A DNA stretch of 44,708 nt, from positions 1-44,708 of the forward strand of contig JACQSY010000139.1 of assembly GCA_016211085.1 (NCBI GenBank). The letters are read 5' to 3'. The stretch comes from Acidobacteriota bacterium. Lineage in GTDB: Bacteria; Acidobacteriota; UBA6911; RPQK01; JACQSY01. Made by a program: the position numbers and the translations under genes. The notes under the pieces were generated by a model that saw only the letters and a program-made list of their open reading frames with translations, had not been told where the DNA came from and ran no database searches. Below, piece by piece: positions 1 to 9,397 of this stretch (position 1 is its first letter; every line of letters begins with the position of its first letter).

Positions 1-56
1 ACGTTATCCTCGACAAGGTACGACGTTGTAAAGAATTAGCTGGGACACCACACTAG
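1..56 (+). CDS. C-terminal end of an upstream gene, possibly murD
   Basis: The frame beginning at base 3 is open from the window edge and ends with TAG at 54-56, giving about 17 codons that end in CKELAGTPH. It lies 12 bases before ftsW. In most dcw clusters murD precedes ftsW, so this may be the MurD tail. The fragment is too short to show any MurD motif, so identity rests on position only. Confidence 0.35.
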   Translation, partial: VILDKVRRCKELAGTPH

Positions 57-68
57 TTCGGAGGAGTA

Positions 69-1196
69 ATGAACCGAAAAATGCCGCATGACAAATGTTT
101 GCTGTTGATTGTGCTCGCTCTATTGGCTGTGGGTCTGGTGGTGGTGTTCAGTGCTTCCAGCGTAGTGTCCAAAGAGCTCTACGGGTCAGGCGTCCAGATT
201 TTTCTTCGACAAGCTATTTTTGTAGTGTTCGGCATCGGAGCTTTGATCGCCGTCATGAGTATTGATTACCATTTTTACAATCGGAAGCCGGTCATCTACG
301 GTTTACTCGGGATCACGGCATTGTTGCTGTTGGTCACATTGTTGCTTCCTGAAGCCAATGGTGCCAGGCGATGGATACGTGTGGGTCCTCTGAATTTTCA
401 ACCGTCAGAGTTCGCCAAACTGACCGTCATCTTTTTTTGTTCGTATCACCTGGCTCAGGAAAAAGGCCTACGGTCGTGGAATAAGAAGCTTCTGGGCTGG
501 TTTGCAGCGGTCGGTTCTATCGTAGGCTTGATCCTGATTGAACCTGATCTGGGCACTGCGGCATGCATCGCCGTCGCAGCCGGCATCCTTCTGTACCTGT
601 CAGGGCTTCCCTATCGCTATACCTCTGCTTCTGTTTTGATTGCACTTCCCACCGTTTACCTGCTGATTGCGCAAGTCCCGTACAGGCGTCATCGTCTCCT
701 TGCGTTCCTCGACCCTCAAAGAGATCCTCTCGGAACAGGTTATCAGATTCGGCAAAGCCTCATCACCATAGGTTCGGGAGGTTGGACGGGGGTGGGGTAC
801 GCCGAGGGCAAGCAAAAGCTCTTCTTTCTTCCTGAGCCTCACACTGACTTTGTGTATTCAGTGATTGGAGAGGAAGTCGGGCTGGTGGGCTGTGGTTTGG
901 TGCTTGTTCTGTTCGGGCTTTTCTTTTGGAGAGGGGTTCAGGTAGCGCTGCGTTCCGACAGCTCATTTGGGGCTCTCTGTGGCTTGGGAATCGTGTGCAT
1001 GATTGCAATTCAGGCTCTGATCAACATGAGTGTAGCTGTGAGCTTGTTGCCCACTAAGGGAATGCCTCTTCCTTTTATCTCGGCAGGAGGCTCTTCCATG
1101 CTTACCACCCTCATTGCAGCGGGAGTGCTTCTGAATATTTCACGCTTCAGCCGCCGATCGGGGGTATGGAGAGTCCCCATGGATACAGGGGATTAA
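69..1196 (+). CDS. ftsW: Peptidoglycan glycosyltransferase FtsW
   Basis: This is a SEDS-family polytopic membrane protein that polymerises lipid II at the division septum together with a class B penicillin-binding protein. The 375 residues form about ten hydrophobic segments, the normal FtsW length. Family signatures are visible: RRWIRVGPLNFQPSEFAKL near residues 99-117, EPDLGTA near 158, and the GSGGWTGVGYAEG, FLPEPHTDF and IGEEVGL stretch near 235-270. The ATG follows a good GGAGGAG ribosome site. It opens the division operon and is 4 bases upstream of murG. RodA is the main alternative, but the murG-murC-ftsQAZ context favours FtsW. Confidence 0.95.
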   Translation: MNRKMPHDKCLLLIVLALLAVGLVVVFSASSVVSKELYGSGVQIFLRQAIFVVFGIGALIAVMSIDYHFYNRKPVIYGLLGITALLLLVTLLLPEANGARRWIRVGPLNFQPSEFAKLTVIFFCSYHLAQEKGLRSWNKKLLGWFAAVGSIVGLILIEPDLGTAACIAVAAGILLYLSGLPYRYTSASVLIALPTVYLLIAQVPYRRHRLLAFLDPQRDPLGTGYQIRQSLITIGSGGWTGVGYAEGKQKLFFLPEPHTDFVYSVIGEEVGLVGCGLVLVLFGLFFWRGVQVALRSDSSFGALCGLGIVCMIAIQALINMSVAVSLLPTKGMPLPFISAGGSSMLTTLIAAGVLLNISRFSRRSGVWRVPMDTGD

Positions 1197-1200
1197 ACCA

Positions 1201-2274
1201 ATGTTGCGCCGCGTCCTGTTTGCCGGCGGGGGCACCGGGGGGCACGTCTACATGGCGGTTGCGCTGGCACAGGAGCTAAGGAAACGTGATCAGCAGGTGG
1301 CTGTATTGTTTGTCGGAACTTCGCGCGGCATGGAAAGCCGGATAGTGCCGGCATCCGGATTCGAGCTCCACACGATCAGCATTGGGGGACTGAAGAATGT
1401 AGGGGCATCGCAAAGCATACGAACCATGTTGCAAGTCCCGCTCAGTGTGTTTCAGTCATTGAAGATCATCCGGCGTTTTAACCCTTCGATCATCGTGGGT
1501 CTTGGAGGCTACTCCTCAGGACCGTTGGTATTGTCAGGCAAGCTGATGAAGAAACCGGTTCTCTTGATTGAGCCCAATGTTCATCCTGGTTTTGTCAATC
1601 GTCTGCTGGGCCGATGGGCGGAAGCTGTTGCGGTCGCTTTTCCCGAGACCGCCCGACGCTTTGGCAACAAGGCGAAAGTGACAGGTATTCCAATCCGGAA
1701 GGAGTTTTACCAGATCACTCGCCCGGTTTCGACCAGCGGCCCCCTGCATGTCCTGGTGTTCGGGGGAAGCCGTGGTAGCCGGCGTATTAATCAGATCATC
1801 TGTGATGCCGTGTCTTTTATCGATCCTCACTCGGTCTCCATTGTTCACCAGACAGGGCGGGATGATTTCTCCTGGGTAGCAGAGCGGCACCGTAAATCCA
1901 AAGCGGAGATCAAAGTATTTGAGTTTATCGAGGATATGCCTTTCTGGTTTGAGTGGGCTGATGTGGTTGTTTCACGTTCGGGAGCGTCGACGGTTGCGGA
2001 AATCACGGCATCCGGAAGGCCTGCCCTGCTTATTCCGTTTCCGTATGCCGCTGACGACCATCAGCGAAAGAATGCCCAGGCCCTGGCGCGCAGTGGCGCA
2101 GCGTGGGTGCTTGAGGAGCAAGACCTGACCGGTGAGGCCCTTGCGAGGATTATTTCCCAACTGAGTAGTAACCGGAGTGCATTAGAGAGGATGGCTGCAG
2201 CCAGCATCTCACTGGCTAAACCGGACAGCCTCCAACAAATTATCAATTTGATGGAGGAAGTCTCTGCGGCTTGA
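1201..2274 (+). CDS. murG: UDP-GlcNAc:undecaprenyl-PP-MurNAc-pentapeptide transferase MurG
   Basis: MurG adds GlcNAc to lipid I to make lipid II on the inner face of the cytoplasmic membrane, supplying the substrate that FtsW polymerises. The 357 residues have the GT-B layout. The N-terminal glycine loop GGGTGGH is at residues 9-15, the GLGGYSSGP loop near 101, the interdomain VFGGSRGSRRIN near 190, and the sugar-nucleotide site SRSGASTVAE near 259 followed by PYAADDHQ. The ATG begins 4 bases after the ftsW stop codon, so translation is probably coupled. Confidence 0.96.
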   Translation: MLRRVLFAGGGTGGHVYMAVALAQELRKRDQQVAVLFVGTSRGMESRIVPASGFELHTISIGGLKNVGASQSIRTMLQVPLSVFQSLKIIRRFNPSIIVGLGGYSSGPLVLSGKLMKKPVLLIEPNVHPGFVNRLLGRWAEAVAVAFPETARRFGNKAKVTGIPIRKEFYQITRPVSTSGPLHVLVFGGSRGSRRINQIICDAVSFIDPHSVSIVHQTGRDDFSWVAERHRKSKAEIKVFEFIEDMPFWFEWADVVVSRSGASTVAEITASGRPALLIPFPYAADDHQRKNAQALARSGAAWVLEEQDLTGEALARIISQLSSNRSALERMAAASISLAKPDSLQQIINLMEEVSAA

Positions 2275-2283
2275 GCCGCCGGC

Positions 2284-3687
2284 ATGATCCACATCATGGA
2301 TGAACCTTCCCGACCCATCCGGAATCTGCTTTTTGGAGATCTCAGGCGCTTTCATTTCGTGGGCGTCGGAGGAATCGGGATGAGCAGCATCGCCCACATC
2401 CTGATCAGCGAAGGACTGCAGGTTTCCGGCTCGGACATTCAAGACAGCCGAGCACTTGAAGACCTGCGCCGGCGCGGAGCCCGAATATTTGTGGGACACG
2501 ACCCTTTGAATATAGAAGGTTCTCAGGCGGTGGTTTTTTCAAGCGCTGTGCCGGCCGACAATCCTGAACTGGTGGCTGCCCGCGCGAGAGGCATCTCAGT
2601 CCTCCACAGGGCCGATGTTCTTGCCGGCCTCATGCATTTTCGAAAAGGGGTGGCGGTGGCGGGAACACACGGAAAGACTACTACAACCTCCATGATCGGT
2701 ATGCTTCTCGAGGAAGCAGGGCTGGATCCGACCGTCATTGTGGGAGGAACAGTCCCGCTATGGGGTGGAAACGCTCGACATGGAACCGGTCCTTGGTTGG
2801 TGGCCGAAGCTGATGAGAGTGACCGCAGCTTTTTGAAACTGGTTCCGTTCTTCTCCGTAATCACCAACATAGATGCCGATCACCTGGACACCTACCGGGA
2901 TCTCGAAGATGTGCGATCGGCATTCGAACAGTATCTGCAGCAACTTCCTTTTTACGCAGTGGTGGTGGCTTGTGCTGATGATTCTAACCTCCGGCCGCTG
3001 CTGAAAAATGTTCACCAGAGGGTGGTAACCTACGGGCTGGGAGCGAGCGCTGAGGTGTCTGCGAAAAGAATTCGTCTCGAGTCGATGAAGAGTTCGTATG
3101 ACTGTTTTTTTGTAGAGGAGCTTCTTGGGCACGTCGAACTGAACGTTGCGGGAAGGCACAACATCGCAAATTCCCTTGCTGCGGTTTCAGTTGGCATGCT
3201 GTTGGAAATTCCATTTCCAGTGATTCAATCCGCCCTGAAACGCTTTGAAGGTGTGGGGCGGCGAATGGAGAAGAAGGGTGAGCGCGATGGTGTCTGGGTG
3301 ATTGACGATTATGGGCACCATCCTGCGGAAATTCGTGCCACGCTCGAAGCCTGCCGCCAAATTGGAAAGCGCCTGCTGGTGGTTTTTCAGCCTCACCGTT
3401 ACACGAGGACGCTTTACTTGATGGAGGAACTGGCCAACTGTTTTGAGGGGGCCGACGCGATGTATCTGATGGATGTATATCCCGCAGGGGAAAAACCCAT
3501 CCCGGGAGCGGGAGGAGATGAGCTGGCCCGGAAAATCCGTCAGAGGCGTCAGGTCCTCTTTTGCAATGATGCTGAGATGCTGGTGAAGGAGCTGCAAAGG
3601 GAAGCGCGTCCGGGAGATCTGCTGCTGACCCTGGGGGCAGGAGACGTCTGGAGAATTGGAGAATTGTTCCTTGCAAAACGGCAATAG
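2284..3687 (+). CDS. murC: UDP-N-acetylmuramate--L-alanine ligase MurC
   Basis: MurC is the cytoplasmic ATP-dependent ligase that adds L-alanine to UDP-MurNAc, the first amino acid of the stem peptide. The 467 residues show the UDP-binding GVGGIGMSS near residue 27, the P-loop GTHGKTTTT near 126, EADESDRSF near 177, NIDADHLDTY near 194 and DDYGHHPAEI near 340, in the normal order for the Mur ligase family. The first ATG is used here; another ATG four codons later is possible. Its 3' end overlaps the start of ftsQ by about 30 bases. The murB and ddl genes found next to murC in many bacteria are absent. Confidence 0.96.
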   Translation: MIHIMDEPSRPIRNLLFGDLRRFHFVGVGGIGMSSIAHILISEGLQVSGSDIQDSRALEDLRRRGARIFVGHDPLNIEGSQAVVFSSAVPADNPELVAARARGISVLHRADVLAGLMHFRKGVAVAGTHGKTTTTSMIGMLLEEAGLDPTVIVGGTVPLWGGNARHGTGPWLVAEADESDRSFLKLVPFFSVITNIDADHLDTYRDLEDVRSAFEQYLQQLPFYAVVVACADDSNLRPLLKNVHQRVVTYGLGASAEVSAKRIRLESMKSSYDCFFVEELLGHVELNVAGRHNIANSLAAVSVGMLLEIPFPVIQSALKRFEGVGRRMEKKGERDGVWVIDDYGHHPAEIRATLEACRQIGKRLLVVFQPHRYTRTLYLMEELANCFEGADAMYLMDVYPAGEKPIPGAGGDELARKIRQRRQVLFCNDAEMLVKELQREARPGDLLLTLGAGDVWRIGELFLAKRQ

Positions 3688-4519
3688 GAAAACTAAGTCG
3701 CTGATTGTGTTTATTTACAGCCTTCGAATGTTCGCCGTCGGCTTGATACTCTTTTTGCCCGCCTACTCTCTCTATTACGCTCAGCGTTCCCCCTATTTTG
3801 AGATTCGTGAAATTCGCTATGTCGGAACCCGGCACATCGAGCCCCCGGAGCTTACACAGATGCTGAGAAATGCTTTTCCTCGAAATATCCTCCTTTTCGA
3901 TTTGGATCGGGCGCGAGACCTGCTGGAAACGGAACCATGGATTCGAAAGGTCCGGCTGCGGCGTAAGCTACCGGGTCAGATCTGGATTTACATCGAGGAG
4001 CGGCAGCCGGCTGCCGTTGCTGACGTGGATGGGGAACTCTACCTGGTCGATCCCGAAGGAGTGCTCCTGGATCAATATGGGAGCCGATACCAGAATATCG
4101 ACAAGCCCATAGTAAAAGGACTCAAGAACATCGCCCGAGAGAATGCTCGCGAGGAAAACGCGGCGCGCATGGCGTTGTTTCAAAACGTCATTCAGGAACT
4201 CGATTTCAATCAGAAAGCTCATTCAGCTGCGATTTCCGAGATCGATGTAAACGACAGCAATCGGATTGCTGTGATTCCAGCTCAATATCCAGTGCCTGTT
4301 TATCTTGGCAACAACAAGTTCCAGGAACGCTACGAAGTGTTTCTTGCCAACCGCGAGCTTTATAGTCAACTGAGACAGGAATACGGTGTGATTGAGTCAG
4401 TGGATGTGGGATTCGACAACCGCATCATCTTTCACACACCGAAGCAGGGCAAAAAGATCCTTATGAGTGAGCAGGACAGCAAGGATGGCAAAAAAGAAGT
4501 GGCTCTTAGCCGGAATTGA
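3656..4519 (+). CDS. ftsQ: Cell division protein FtsQ
   Basis: FtsQ is a bitopic divisome protein that links early cytoplasmic and late periplasmic division proteins. The 287-residue product has a short basic N-terminus, one transmembrane helix near residues 20-41, and a POTRA-like domain (EIREIRYVGTRHI near 49, then LETEPWIRKVRLRRKLPGQI near 90-110). A FtsQ/DivIB domain follows with IYIEERQPAAVA and LVDPEGVLLD. No ATG is available near the start: TTG at 3656 overlaps murC, and TTG at 3671 is an alternative. The 3' end overlaps ftsA, as is usual for an ftsQAZ block. Confidence 0.88.
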   Translation: MENCSLQNGNRKTKSLIVFIYSLRMFAVGLILFLPAYSLYYAQRSPYFEIREIRYVGTRHIEPPELTQMLRNAFPRNILLFDLDRARDLLETEPWIRKVRLRRKLPGQIWIYIEERQPAAVADVDGELYLVDPEGVLLDQYGSRYQNIDKPIVKGLKNIARENAREENAARMALFQNVIQELDFNQKAHSAAISEIDVNDSNRIAVIPAQYPVPVYLGNNKFQERYEVFLANRELYSQLRQEYGVIESVDVGFDNRIIFHTPKQGKKILMSEQDSKDGKKEVALSRN

Positions 4520-5738
4520 CGTAGGCACCACCAAGATTTTTACCACCGTCGGTGAAGTCGAAGGGGAAACCGTTCAGATTCTCGGCTCCGGTTGGAGCAC
4601 CTCCCGCGGGTTAAAAAAAGGAATGGTGGCCAACCTGTCGGAGACCATTTCGAGCATCCGCGAATCTTTACAAAAAGCCGAAGAGGAATCGCAGCACACG
4701 ATCGATTCGGCCTACGTAAGCGTGGGTGGCGGCCACCTGCGCGGACTCAATCGTATCGGGAAAACCCAGGTCAGGAATGCAGACCAGGAAATCAGCGCCG
4801 AACACATTGCTGAAGCTTTAAATGACGCTCGATCTTTCGAAGTTCCCGAGGGCTGGCAAATCATCCACGAGCTAACCCAGAGCTTTACGCTCGACGGTCA
4901 GGAAGGGATCGTCGATCCGCTGGGAATGTCCGGACGCACTCTGAGTGTAAATCTGCACCTGGTCCTTAACGCATCCGCAGTCGTACAGAACATCGTGAAC
5001 GCCGTCAACAAAGCGGGAGTTCTGGTCAACGGCGTAGTGATGCAACAACTGGCCTCGGCTGAATCGATTTTGAGTCCGGATGAAAAGGAGCTGGGAGTCG
5101 TTGTAATTGATATTGGCGGCGGAACGACAGACGTGGCAGTCTATCGGCATGGCAGCATCTGGCATACCGAAGTCCTTCCTCTGGGCGGTAGTTTAATCAC
5201 TAAGGACATTGCCATCGGTCTTAAAGCGCCGCTTCTGGAAGCCGAAAATCTCAAAAAAGAATCTGCGACTGTACTGCCGGCCAGTGTTCCTCCCGAAGAA
5301 GTCATTGAAGTAACCGAAGTGGGAACCGGCAGAAGACGTACGGTTTCACGCCAACTGTTGTGCCAGATTGTCCAGGCGCGAGTAGAAGAAATTTTGCATT
5401 CGGTCAACCGGATTATGCAGGACGCGGAAGTGCAGTCGGATCTGACAACCGGCGTGGTGCTAACAGGCGGCGGTTCACTGCTCGATGGACTGGTGGAGTT
5501 TGCAGAGGATATCGTTCAGATGCCGGTCCGGCTTGGCTATCCTGTCAACCTGGTTTCACTGGAATCCCACCTGTTTCACCCGGCGTACAGTACAGCCTTT
5601 GGCTTGCTTCGATATGCACATGCCATACAAAGCAACGACATGGCTACGGCCCTGGGAGAAGAGCGTCGCCGGTCATTGAGCAAGGAAAAACGGCGTTCTG
5701 AGCGCATGAAGAACTGGATTCTGGAGAGGATCAGCTGA
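4485..5738 (+). CDS. ftsA: Cell division protein FtsA
   Basis: FtsA is an actin-family ATPase that tethers FtsZ filaments to the membrane and recruits later divisome proteins. The 417 residues carry the phosphate-1 motif AGIDVGTTK near residue 9, the phosphate-2 motif VIDIGGGTTDVAVY near 206, the adenosine motif VVLTGGGSLLDGL near 324, and a basic C-terminal tail (MKNWILERI) typical of the membrane-targeting helix. The chosen ATG at 4485 has AGGA about ten bases upstream; GTG at 4467 in the same frame is possible. It overlaps the 3' end of ftsQ. Confidence 0.94.
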   Translation: MAKKKWLLAGIDVGTTKIFTTVGEVEGETVQILGSGWSTSRGLKKGMVANLSETISSIRESLQKAEEESQHTIDSAYVSVGGGHLRGLNRIGKTQVRNADQEISAEHIAEALNDARSFEVPEGWQIIHELTQSFTLDGQEGIVDPLGMSGRTLSVNLHLVLNASAVVQNIVNAVNKAGVLVNGVVMQQLASAESILSPDEKELGVVVIDIGGGTTDVAVYRHGSIWHTEVLPLGGSLITKDIAIGLKAPLLEAENLKKESATVLPASVPPEEVIEVTEVGTGRRRTVSRQLLCQIVQARVEEILHSVNRIMQDAEVQSDLTTGVVLTGGGSLLDGLVEFAEDIVQMPVRLGYPVNLVSLESHLFHPAYSTAFGLLRYAHAIQSNDMATALGEERRRSLSKEKRRSERMKNWILERIS

Positions 5739-5771
5739 CGATCACTTTAGAGCCAGAGCACAGAGGAGGAG

Positions 5772-6923
5772 ATGATGCGAAAGGCGGATTTAAGGTTGGC
5801 TTTTGATGAATCTCCGCTCAGCGGGGCACGAATTAAAGTCATCGGCGTGGGCGGCGGAGGGGGAAATGCCATCAACCGAATGGTTGAAGGTGGTATTGAA
5901 GGGGTCGAGTTCATTTCCGCCAATACTGATCTCCAAGCACTACGGCTATCCAAAGCTCCTGTGAAAATGCAGTTGGGCACCCGATTGACCAAAGGACTTG
6001 GAGCCGGCGCAAATCCGGAAGTGGGCCGGCAGGCAGCCCTGGAGGACACGGAAAAAATCATCGAGCTTATGGACGGGGCGGATATGGTTTTCATTACCGC
6101 GGGACTGGGGGGCGGCACGGGAACCGGTGCTGCGCCCATTATCGCAAGTCTTGCAGCTGAACTGGGGGCCCTTACCGTTGCTGTGGTCACCAAGCCTTTT
6201 TCCTTTGAAGGCAAGAAACGCATGCAGCAGGCTGACCTGGGCCTAGCTGAATTGAAGGAGGCGGTAGACACGGTCATCACCATTCCCAATGAGCGGCTGC
6301 TGAGCACAGTTTCCGCAGACACTTCTTTAGCCGAAGCATTCAAGATCGCCGACGATGTTTTACGCCAGGCAGTACAAGGCATCAGCGATCTCATTATGGT
6401 GCCCGGCGTAATCAATCTTGACTTTGCTGACGTGCGCACCATCATGACCGGAATGGGTATGGCGCTGATGGGAACGGGAATTGCCGAAGGAGAAGAAAGG
6501 GCCGTTTCTGCGGCTCGCAAAGCCATCAACAGCCCGCTTCTCGAGGACACCAGCATCAGGGGCGCCAGAGGCGTTCTCATCAATATCACCGGCAGCCGAA
6601 ATATGACCCTGCACGAAGTAAGTGAGGCCAGCCGCATTATTCAGCAGTCAGCCGATTCGGAAGCCAACATCATTTTTGGATCTGTTTTCGACGAACAAAT
6701 AGGCAACAAAATAAAAATAACTGTCATCGCGACCGGCTTTGAGCAGCAGGCCAGTTCCCAGGAGGCAAATCCTTCCGTAGCGATTCTGGGTAAATCTTCG
6801 GAAAACGGTATTACCCATGGGGTGGAAGAGAACAGGCCGAGAATTCCCGTGCGGGATTATTCAGGATCTCCGCTGGAATTAGACATACCGGCCTTTATGA
6901 GGCGCAAGATCGGGACGCAGTGA
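5772..6923 (+). CDS. ftsZ: Cell division GTPase FtsZ
   Basis: FtsZ is the tubulin homologue that builds the cytokinetic Z-ring. The 383 residues include the N-terminal glycine-rich [12 protein letters not shown] near residue 26, the tubulin signature [10 protein letters not shown] near 113, [11 protein letters not shown] near 214, and the C-terminal peptide DIPAFMRRK, which contacts FtsA. A strong GAGGAGGA ribosome site precedes two adjacent ATG codons at 5772 and 5775. It lies 33 bases after ftsA. The length and all key residues are intact. Confidence 0.98.
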   Translation: MMRKADLRLAFDESPLSGARIKVIGVGGGGGNAINRMVEGGIEGVEFISANTDLQALRLSKAPVKMQLGTRLTKGLGAGANPEVGRQAALEDTEKIIELMDGADMVFITAGLGGGTGTGAAPIIASLAAELGALTVAVVTKPFSFEGKKRMQQADLGLAELKEAVDTVITIPNERLLSTVSADTSLAEAFKIADDVLRQAVQGISDLIMVPGVINLDFADVRTIMTGMGMALMGTGIAEGEERAVSAARKAINSPLLEDTSIRGARGVLINITGSRNMTLHEVSEASRIIQQSADSEANIIFGSVFDEQIGNKIKITVIATGFEQQASSQEANPSVAILGKSSENGITHGVEENRPRIPVRDYSGSPLELDIPAFMRRKIGTQ

Positions 6924-6941
6924 TAGTCAGCTGGCAGACGA

Positions 6942-8003
6942 GTGAAATTCAAAAAATACCATAAGCCCGGAACCGCACCTGGCACCCTCATACCTCCCAT
7001 ACAGGCCCCGCCTGAGGTGCAGATCAAGCTCATCGCCTACAGTACTGATTTCTTTGAGGAGAAGAAGCTGCACGATCTGGACGAGATTGCGGCCTACCGC
7101 GACAGTCCCCATATTATCTGGATCAGCGTGGAAGGCCTGGGACAGGTCGAGGTCCTTGAGCAGCTTGGGCAGCAGTTTGGGCTGCATCCACTTGCTCTCG
7201 AAGATGTGCTCAATATCGGGCAGCGTCCCAAGCTCGACGACTATGAAAGTCATCTTTTTTTTATCCTGCGGGTGGCACACCTCAAAGAGGAGATTGAAAC
7301 CGAGCAGTTCAGCTTTTTTCTGGGTGAGCGCTTTCTGATCTCCATTGAAGAGACGCCTGGAAACGGGTTTGAGATGATCCGCGAGCGCTTGAGAAGAGGA
7401 CGCACTCAAATCAGACGCAGCGGCGCAGATTACCTGGCCTACACTCTAATCGATGCTGCAATCGATTCTTATTTTCCGGTGATGGAATTCCTGGGGGAAA
7501 GGGTTGAGGATCTTGAGATAGAAGTCGTGGAGGCGCCCAGCAAGGCCACCCTGATCGAGGTGCACAAGTTAAAGAGAGAACTTCTCCACTTGCGCAGAGT
7601 GCTTTGGCCGTCTCGCGACACCATCAATATGCTGATGCGTGAAGATGAAGGCCTTATTACTCAGCAGACAAGGTTCTTTCTTCGTGATTGTTACGATCAT
7701 GCAGTGCAGATTATCGACATTCTGGAAACCCACCGTGATCTTTCTACCGGCATTATGGATGTTTATCTCTCCAGTCTCAGCAACCGTCTGAGTGAAATCA
7801 TGAAGGTTCTGACTATCATCTCCACCATCTTTATTCCGCTGACATTCATATCCGGGATATACGGAATGAACTTCGATGCGGACGCGAGTCCCTGGAACAT
7901 GCCCGAATTGAGAGCCTATTTTGGATACCCGGCAATTCTGCTTTTCATGCTCATCGTTGCGTTGGTGATGTTGGGTTACTTTCGCCGGCGCGGCTGGATC
8001 TGA
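6942..8003 (+). CDS. corA: CorA-family magnesium/cobalt channel
   Basis: This is a pentameric inner-membrane channel for Mg2+ and related ions. The 353 residues have a large acidic cytoplasmic domain and two C-terminal transmembrane helices near residues 285-305 and 328-346. The signature YGMNF sits between them near residue 307 and forms the outer selectivity loop. The start is GTG, 18 bases after ftsZ, so corA may be read through from the division operon. It converges with treT on its 3' side. Confidence 0.93.
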   Translation: MKFKKYHKPGTAPGTLIPPIQAPPEVQIKLIAYSTDFFEEKKLHDLDEIAAYRDSPHIIWISVEGLGQVEVLEQLGQQFGLHPLALEDVLNIGQRPKLDDYESHLFFILRVAHLKEEIETEQFSFFLGERFLISIEETPGNGFEMIRERLRRGRTQIRRSGADYLAYTLIDAAIDSYFPVMEFLGERVEDLEIEVVEAPSKATLIEVHKLKRELLHLRRVLWPSRDTINMLMREDEGLITQQTRFFLRDCYDHAVQIIDILETHRDLSTGIMDVYLSSLSNRLSEIMKVLTIISTIFIPLTFISGIYGMNFDADASPWNMPELRAYFGYPAILLFMLIVALVMLGYFRRRGWI

Positions 8004-8035
8004 TACATCCCTCCTTGATTGTTCAGGAAAGCTCA

Positions 8036-8063
8036 TGACCGTCTCTTCACGGCAATTTTTTTT
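8036..8063 (+). terminator. Possible rho-independent terminator of corA
   Basis: A short stem (CCGT-CTCTTC-ACGG, extendable by two pairs across a bulged A) is followed after two bases by eight T residues on the + strand. It sits in the 128-base gap between the convergent corA and treT genes. The stem is short, so the call is tentative. Confidence 0.4.
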
Positions 8064-8131
8064 GTGGAAGGCGCCGAAAACGCCCGTTGAGGAGCTGGGT
8101 CATGATGAATCGGGATGAATCGGAAGGAGGG

Positions 8132-9397
8132 CTAACCGACGTGGATACGATCCTGGTCTCCATGGAACAGACCGTACATTAATGTGAGATGTTCCCGCAC
8201 CTGCCGGGGCAAGAGAAAATTTTCGCGCACAAACTCGCGGCCCTTCCGTCCCATTTCTTGCATGATTTCCGGTTTGTGCAGCAGGTAACGGATACGCAGG
8301 GCCGCGCCTTCGGGCGTCCTGGCCCGAAAACCGGTGTGATGATTGATAACCTGAAGCCGGATGCCTCCCGTATCTCCTCCGATCACCGGCTTCCCCTTCC
8401 ATAATGCTTCGGTTACCGTCAAACCGAATCCTTCGCGTAAGGATTTCTGTAACACAATGTGGGCAATACGTTGCAGAGCGTTGATTGTGCGATGGGCGTC
8501 CGGCGGGAGAAGCAGGATGTGCACGTCAGGGTCATCGTCGGCTTGACGCCGGACCTCCTCCAAGACGGCTTCTCCTTCCGGATCGTCGGTAGCGGTGCCT
8601 CCGGCCAGCACCAGCTGAACTTTGGGAACGAACTTTTTCACAAGCCGGTAAGCCTGGATCACACCTACCGGGTCTTTAAAGCGATCAAAACGCGAGACCT
8701 GAAGCAGCAAAATTCGCTCCAGATCAATCTTGAATTGGCGGCACACCGAGCGGATTTCCTCTTCGGGCAGATCCATATTCTTCTCACTTAGAGGATCGAT
8801 ACTGGGCGTGATCAGGTATTGAGGGTTGGGCAGCGGCTGTGCGAAATCTGCCAAGGAGAATACGCTCGCATCGTAATCCAGCAGAAACTCCTTGAGGTAA
8901 TTCCATACCTTGCGGTACGGTTGCCTGACATCGATATGACAGCGCCACACCCACTTTCCTCGGCGATTTGAACAAAGCTTCAGTAAGGGCGCAGGTTGCG
9001 GATCATGGATCACCACCACGTCGGCTTGCTCGAGCACCGTCCGCAGGCGCTCGGCGTTTTGTGAATTAGTGTTTTCGTATGCTCGCAATAAGTGTTCGGG
9101 GATATTCACAGCATGGCCCTGAAGCGCATTATGAAAACTTTTGGTGCATTGAAAAAACTCACCCTCGCCGGTGATCACTTCCCAGCGAGAGTTAAGCCCG
9201 AGTTCCTGCTGGAGGGGTACCAGCTTGTCGAGAATTTCAGCAACACCACCGCCGAGGCGCGTAGAGTTCACGTGGACCACCTTCAATCCTTCTAACGGCC
9301 GCGCTAGCTGCCGGAGCTGGTCAATTACATCCTCGCCGACAACTCTGGCGTAGTCGTCCAGGATAGTCTTCGAGGGGCTGCCAACAGTAGCACTCAT
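8132..9397 (-). CDS. treT: Trehalose synthase TreT (nucleotide-sugar + glucose glycosyltransferase)
   Basis: TreT is a GT4-family enzyme known in archaea and some bacteria to make trehalose from NDP-glucose and glucose. The 421 residues show the N-terminal KVVHVNSTRLGGGVAEIL, the loop VVIHDPQPAPLL near 130, SRFDRFKDPVGVI near 230, and the retaining GT4 motif SLREGFGLTVTEALWKG near 320 with its E-x7-E pair. The ATG overlaps the stop of the upstream DUF5752 gene by four bases, implying translational coupling. The family's role as a compatible-solute enzyme is known; the actual sugar donor is inferred. Confidence 0.85.
   Translation of the reverse strand: MSATVGSPSKTILDDYARVVGEDVIDQLRQLARPLEGLKVVHVNSTRLGGGVAEILDKLVPLQQELGLNSRWEVITGEGEFFQCTKSFHNALQGHAVNIPEHLLRAYENTNSQNAERLRTVLEQADVVVIHDPQPAPLLKLCSNRRGKWVWRCHIDVRQPYRKVWNYLKEFLLDYDASVFSLADFAQPLPNPQYLITPSIDPLSEKNMDLPEEEIRSVCRQFKIDLERILLLQVSRFDRFKDPVGVIQAYRLVKKFVPKVQLVLAGGTATDDPEGEAVLEEVRRQADDDPDVHILLLPPDAHRTINALQRIAHIVLQKSLREGFGLTVTEALWKGKPVIGGDTGGIRLQVINHHTGFRARTPEGAALRIRYLLHKPEIMQEMGRKGREFVRENFLLPRQVREHLTLMYGLFHGDQDRIHVG

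Noticed and set aside
5747..6637. A 296-codon open frame antisense to ftsZ, and similar long frames antisense to murC-ftsQ (2984-3835)
   Set aside because: They lie wholly inside well-supported genes, are rich in serine, proline and arginine as expected for antisense GC-rich frames, and show no family motifs.
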